64,000 nt of DNA. Source: Streptomyces sp. 71268 (GTDB taxonomy: Bacteria > Actinomycetota > Actinomycetes > Streptomycetales > Streptomycetaceae). The notes under the pieces are model-generated. The model did not search any database. It was not told where the DNA came from and saw only the letters and a list, made by a program, of their open reading frames with translations. Below are positions 61,059 to 64,000 of the stretch, piece by piece. Location of the stretch: positions 6,392,501 through 6,456,500 of the forward strand of contig NZ_CP114200.1 of the NCBI RefSeq assembly GCF_029392895.1, given 5' to 3'. The translations under genes were made by a program, and so were the position numbers. The number at the start of each line of letters is the position of its first letter. Positions within the stretch are counted from its first letter, which is position 1.

Positions 61059-61739
61059 TGCCAAGGCAGCATGTGATGAAGAACTTCGGGTCAGTCGGGA
61101 ACTCGATGACTTTCTCGTCCGACTACCGAAAAAGGCCCTTCCTGGCACCCCGGAACGGCACCCTCCGAATAGCGGTGGGAATGCTTCCCTGGTGCCCGCA
61201 TTTCGGCTGCCTAGCCGCTTGAATCGGTCATCCCTGCCCCTGTACGCTCACCTGGCGTTGGCCGAAAAGAGTCTGTTCGGAGTGGGTCACGGGACCGCCG
61301 AACCGGGCAAAAAGCGCGAAGTTCAACGGTGTTTCGCTCACTCTTTCGCGGGGTAACGCCCTGGCCCGCCGGATGTTCCTGTGAAGGGAGAGAGGGGAAC
61401 GCGCCACTCGGGGTGGCTGAATCCCACTTGTCATGAAGACGCTCAGTGACGCCTTAACCAGAACTGCAACCGGAATCTGAGCCAGGCCGAAAAGAAGGCC
61501 AAATGCTTGCCGTGCCGATGGGGGTGAGCAAGCATCCAGGGCGAGTCGCCCAATGACGTGTGGCCAGGTGTTCGCGGGCTGGGGAGGCCCGCCGCCGGGG
61601 CCGGTCATTTCAGTGTGTGGTGCAGCATTTCGGCACCCAGCAATGATTCGCCGTACGCATCGCAGTGATGATCCACCGCACGAGGCATGGGGAACCGCTG
61701 TCGTGATTTCAGCAGTTTCCTGAGGGGGAATGTCCGAGG

Positions 61740-63155
61740 ATGTCCGCAATAACGTCGTCACCCGCACCACCTCGTCAGCGGCTTGGGCTGTCCCTGTTCG
61801 TACTGGCCGCCGCGCAGCTCGTCATCGCACTCGACTTCAACATCGTCTACGTCGCCCTGCCGAGCATCCAGGAGGGCCTCGGCTTCTCCGAGCAGGACCT
61901 GCAGTGGGTGGTCAGCGCCTACGTCGTGGCCACCGGTGGGTTCCTGCTCCTCGGCGGCCGGGCCACCGATCTGCTGGGCCGGCGCCGGATGTTCGTGCTG
62001 GCCGCCGGGTTGTACGCCGGCTCGTCGCTGATCGGCGGACTGACCGACACCGCCTGGCTGTTGGTCGCCGTGCGCGCCGTGCAGGGCATCGGCGGATCGC
62101 TGCTGTTCCCCGCCACCCTCTCGCTGATCACCACGATCTACGAGGAGGGCCCGCGCCGTAACAAGGCGCTGGCCGTGTGGGGCGCGGCCGGCGCCGGCGG
62201 GCTGTGCTTCGGCTCGCTGCTCGGCGGCGTCCTGGTCGAGGCGTTCGGCTGGCCGTCGGTGTTCATGGTCAACGTTCCGCTGGCCGGGGCCATCGCGCTG
62301 GCCGGGTGGCTGCTCTTCCCCGCCGACCCGCCGCGTTCGCGGGAGCGCGACTTCGACGCCCTGGGCGCCGTCACCGCGACCGCTGGCATCACGCTCCTGG
62401 TGTTCCTGCTGGTCCGCGGGCCCGAGGTGGGCTGGACCAGCAAGGCCACCGTGCTGTGCGCGCTCAGCTCGGTGCTGCTGCTCGCGGCGTTCGCGGTCAT
62501 CGAGGCGCGCACCCGCGATCCGCTCACCCCGGTGCGACTGCTCACGCACCGCTCCCTGGTGGCCGGAATGGCGCTGGCCGCGGTCTTCAACGCGACCTTC
62601 GCCTCCGTCCCCTACTTCCTCACCCGCTACTTCCAGCTCGTGCACCACTACAGCGCGCTGGAGACCGGGTTGGCGTTCCTGCTGCCGGCCGTCATGGTCG
62701 CGGCCGGGACCCAGGTCGGCGAGCGGGCGATCGCCGCCTTCGGCGTACGGGCCACGCTGCTCGGCGGGTTGCTGCTCGGCGCGGCCGGCGCGGTCGCGCT
62801 CGCCGTGGCCTTCACCGACAGTGGCTCCTACGGGCGCCTGGTCCCCGGACTGGTGCTGCTCAGCCTCGGTCAGGGCGCGGCCTGGACCGCGCTGTGGATC
62901 GTGGCCGCCTCCGGCGTCGCCCCGACCGACCAGGGCATCGCGTCGGGTCTGGCCTCCACGACGCTCCAGGTGGGCGGCGCCGTCGGGCTCGCGCTGCTGG
63001 TCGCCGTGGCCAACACGCGCAGCGACGGACTGGCCGGCGAGGCGCTGCGCGACGGGCTCGTCGACGGCGTACGCCTGGTCAGCTACCTGATCGCGGCCGG
63101 CATCTGCTGCGGGACGCTCGTGCTCCTCGCGCTCAGGAGGGCCCCGAGCCGGTAA
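61740..63155 (+). CDS. MFS drug exporter (DHA2-type)
   Basis: The 471-residue protein has 13-14 hydrophobic segments and the motifs 'ALDFNIVYVALPSIQEGLGF' (first helix) and 'GGRATDLLGRRRMFVLAAG' (loop 2-3). Similar exporters sit in antibiotic gene clusters and confer self-resistance. ATG 61740 is preceded by GAGG and GGGGGA. It lies between a hydroxylase gene and a KAS III gene on the same strand, 126 bases before the latter, suggesting one biosynthetic cluster. Confidence 0.93.
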   Translation: MSAITSSPAPPRQRLGLSLFVLAAAQLVIALDFNIVYVALPSIQEGLGFSEQDLQWVVSAYVVATGGFLLLGGRATDLLGRRRMFVLAAGLYAGSSLIGGLTDTAWLLVAVRAVQGIGGSLLFPATLSLITTIYEEGPRRNKALAVWGAAGAGGLCFGSLLGGVLVEAFGWPSVFMVNVPLAGAIALAGWLLFPADPPRSRERDFDALGAVTATAGITLLVFLLVRGPEVGWTSKATVLCALSSVLLLAAFAVIEARTRDPLTPVRLLTHRSLVAGMALAAVFNATFASVPYFLTRYFQLVHHYSALETGLAFLLPAVMVAAGTQVGERAIAAFGVRATLLGGLLLGAAGAVALAVAFTDSGSYGRLVPGLVLLSLGQGAAWTALWIVAASGVAPTDQGIASGLASTTLQVGGAVGLALLVAVANTRSDGLAGEALRDGLVDGVRLVSYLIAAGICCGTLVLLALRRAPSR

Positions 63156-63281
63156 CGGCCCCGTCAACCGCCGGTCCCACGCCACCGCCCGCCACCGGTC
63201 GGGCCTCCACCCCTCACACCAGTACCCGACCGAACCCGCTGACTCCGCTTGCCGACCTGCTCGCCGATTGAGGAGACCGCT

Positions 63282-64000
63282 GTGCCCAGCGACGCCGCCC
63301 CACCGCCCGAACCCGACGAACGAGCCCTCGCGTACGCCCCGCGTGCGGCTGGCGCGCGGCCGGCGCGTGCCGCCGTGTTGTGCGGGCTCGCGGGTTGGCT
63401 GCCGCCGCGCATCGTCACCAACGACGAGTTGTCCACCTACCTCGACACCAGCGACGAGTGGATCGCCACCCGCACCGGCATCCGCCAGCGCCACTTCGCC
63501 GACCCCGGCCAGGCCACCTCGGACCTCGCCGTCGAGGCGGGCCGGCGCGCGCTGGAGTCGGCCGGCACCGAGCGCGTGGACGCCGTGGTCGTGGCCACCA
63601 CCACGCCCGACCGGAGCTGCCCGGCCACCGCCCCGCTGGTGGCCCACCGGCTCGGCCTGACCGGCGTCGCGGCCTTCGACGTCAGCGCCGTGTGCACCGG
63701 CTTCGTCTACGGGCTCGCCACCGCCGCCGGCCTGATCACCGCGGGCGTCGCCGAGCGCGTGCTCCTGATCGGCGCGGACACGTACACCACCATCATCGAC
63801 CCGCTGGACCGCGCGAACGCGATCATCTTCGGCGACGGCGCCGGGGCGGTCGTGCTGCGCGCCGGCGACGCCGACGAGCCCGGCGCCATCGGCCACTTCG
63901 ACCTCGGCAGCGACGGCGCCGAGGAAGAGATGATCATGGTGGCCGCTGGCGGCTCCCGGCAGCGCTCGCGCCGCGAGGAGCAGCCCAGCCACGCCGACCG
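63282..64000 (+). CDS. 3-oxoacyl-ACP synthase III (KAS III) family protein, 3' end outside window
   Basis: The first 239 residues are visible. After a ~30-residue Pro/Ala-rich extension comes the thiolase fold: 'GWLPPRIVTNDELSTYLDTS', 'DEWIATRTGIRQRHFADPG', the active-site Cys138 in 'DVSAVCTGFVYGL', and 'IFGDGAGAVVL'. KAS III enzymes start fatty-acid or polyketide chains or transfer acyl groups in natural-product assembly. GAGGAG seven bases before GTG 63282 supports the start. The catalytic His and Asn would be downstream of base 64000. The long N-terminus and context suggest secondary metabolism rather than FabH. Confidence 0.93.
   Translation, partial: MPSDAAPPPEPDERALAYAPRAAGARPARAAVLCGLAGWLPPRIVTNDELSTYLDTSDEWIATRTGIRQRHFADPGQATSDLAVEAGRRALESAGTERVDAVVVATTTPDRSCPATAPLVAHRLGLTGVAAFDVSAVCTGFVYGLATAAGLITAGVAERVLLIGADTYTTIIDPLDRANAIIFGDGAGAVVLRAGDADEPGAIGHFDLGSDGAEEEMIMVAAGGSRQRSRREEQPSHAD

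Larger units (their letters stand above)
60711..61739. other. Long non-coding gap between the beta-hydroxylase and the MFS exporter
   Basis: In 1029 bases I found no credible gene. Composition is clearly lower in GC than the genes. It holds the terminator 60732-60775, the palindrome 61043-61058, and an 8-bp inverted repeat ATGCTTGC/GCAAGCAT (61503-61535). A 101-codon frame at 61051 lacks codon bias and a ribosome-binding site. GGGGGA near 61720 serves the exporter gene. Confidence 0.5.

Noticed and set aside
61051..61356. 101-codon plus-strand ORF in the gap before the exporter
   Set aside because: No ribosome-binding site, no GC3 bias and no recognisable domain.
1..64000. tRNA, rRNA or CRISPR loci
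   Set aside because: No cloverleaf sequence, rRNA segment or repeat-spacer array was recognised on either strand by eye; a tRNAscan-SE run would be decisive.

Overview
The window is very GC-rich with strong G/C bias at third codon positions, many GTG starts and Tat or lipoprotein signals. Its gene set (AfsR-type regulator, panB, glutamine-dependent nadE, a GlnA2-type glutamine synthetase, glnE, a malR/aglA pair) is that of a Streptomyces-like actinomycete chromosome. The core genes occur in the same general neighbourhood as the panB-glnA2-nadE-glnE-malR-aglA stretch of Streptomyces coelicolor (from memory, not searched), with accessory genes inserted between them.

Layout. 1-3547: 3' part of an AfsR-like SARP/NB-ARC regulator. 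3689-5586: DrrAB-type ABC exporter. 5870-6799: panB. 7101-9623: EmrB/QacA-type exporter with its TetR repressor and a perfect palindromic operator. 9971-11904: endonuclease/exonuclease/phosphatase family membrane protein and a FrnE-like DsbA protein. 12071-17726: accessory region with a TPR protein divergent from an XRE regulator, a small unknown, a degenerate Nudix-like protein, a DUF3307 membrane protein, and a duplicated EF-Tu-domain-like/YrhB (Imm35) cassette whose second copy has lost its first gene by an internal deletion. 17797-21440: nadE, a WYL regulator and a divergent NmrA-type oxidoreductase. 21561-26993: Tat-exported multicopper oxidase with a DUF6153-like partner, a GntR/FCD regulator and a secreted M9 collagenase. 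27360-34570: glnA2, a WGxxGxxG protein, a remnant of a second glutamine-synthetase 3' end, a probably inactive serine-hydrolase homologue and glnE. 34696-39234: PAP2 protein, MalR-like LacI regulator and AglA-like glucosidase around CTTGCA operators. 39284-44601: membrane protein, DUF4253 protein, and a TetR/ferredoxin-reductase/PF10118 operon. 44883-50090: large membrane protein of unknown role and a GH89 alpha-N-acetylglucosaminidase. 50187-53285: response regulator and sensor kinase split by an RluA-type pseudouridine synthase. 53522-57593: MMPL transporter, SRPBCC-like protein and a winged-helix regulator with a candidate Cys-Cys leader peptide. 58062-59669: membrane protein and ECF sigma factor. 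59958-64000: an aspartyl/asparaginyl beta-hydroxylase-family protein, a drug-type MFS exporter and a KAS III enzyme that runs off the window, which looks like the edge of a biosynthetic gene cluster.

How the genes work together. GlnA2 and GlnE belong to nitrogen metabolism, MalR and AglA to malto-oligosaccharide use, and the oxidase with the DUF6153-like protein probably to copper handling. The most unusual items are the EF-Tu-like/YrhB cassette, the PF10118-reductase-TetR operon, the motif shared by the gntR and collagenase promoters, the glutamine-synthetase remnant and the tandem-cysteine leader ORF. All functional statements come from reading motifs by eye; no database search was run.
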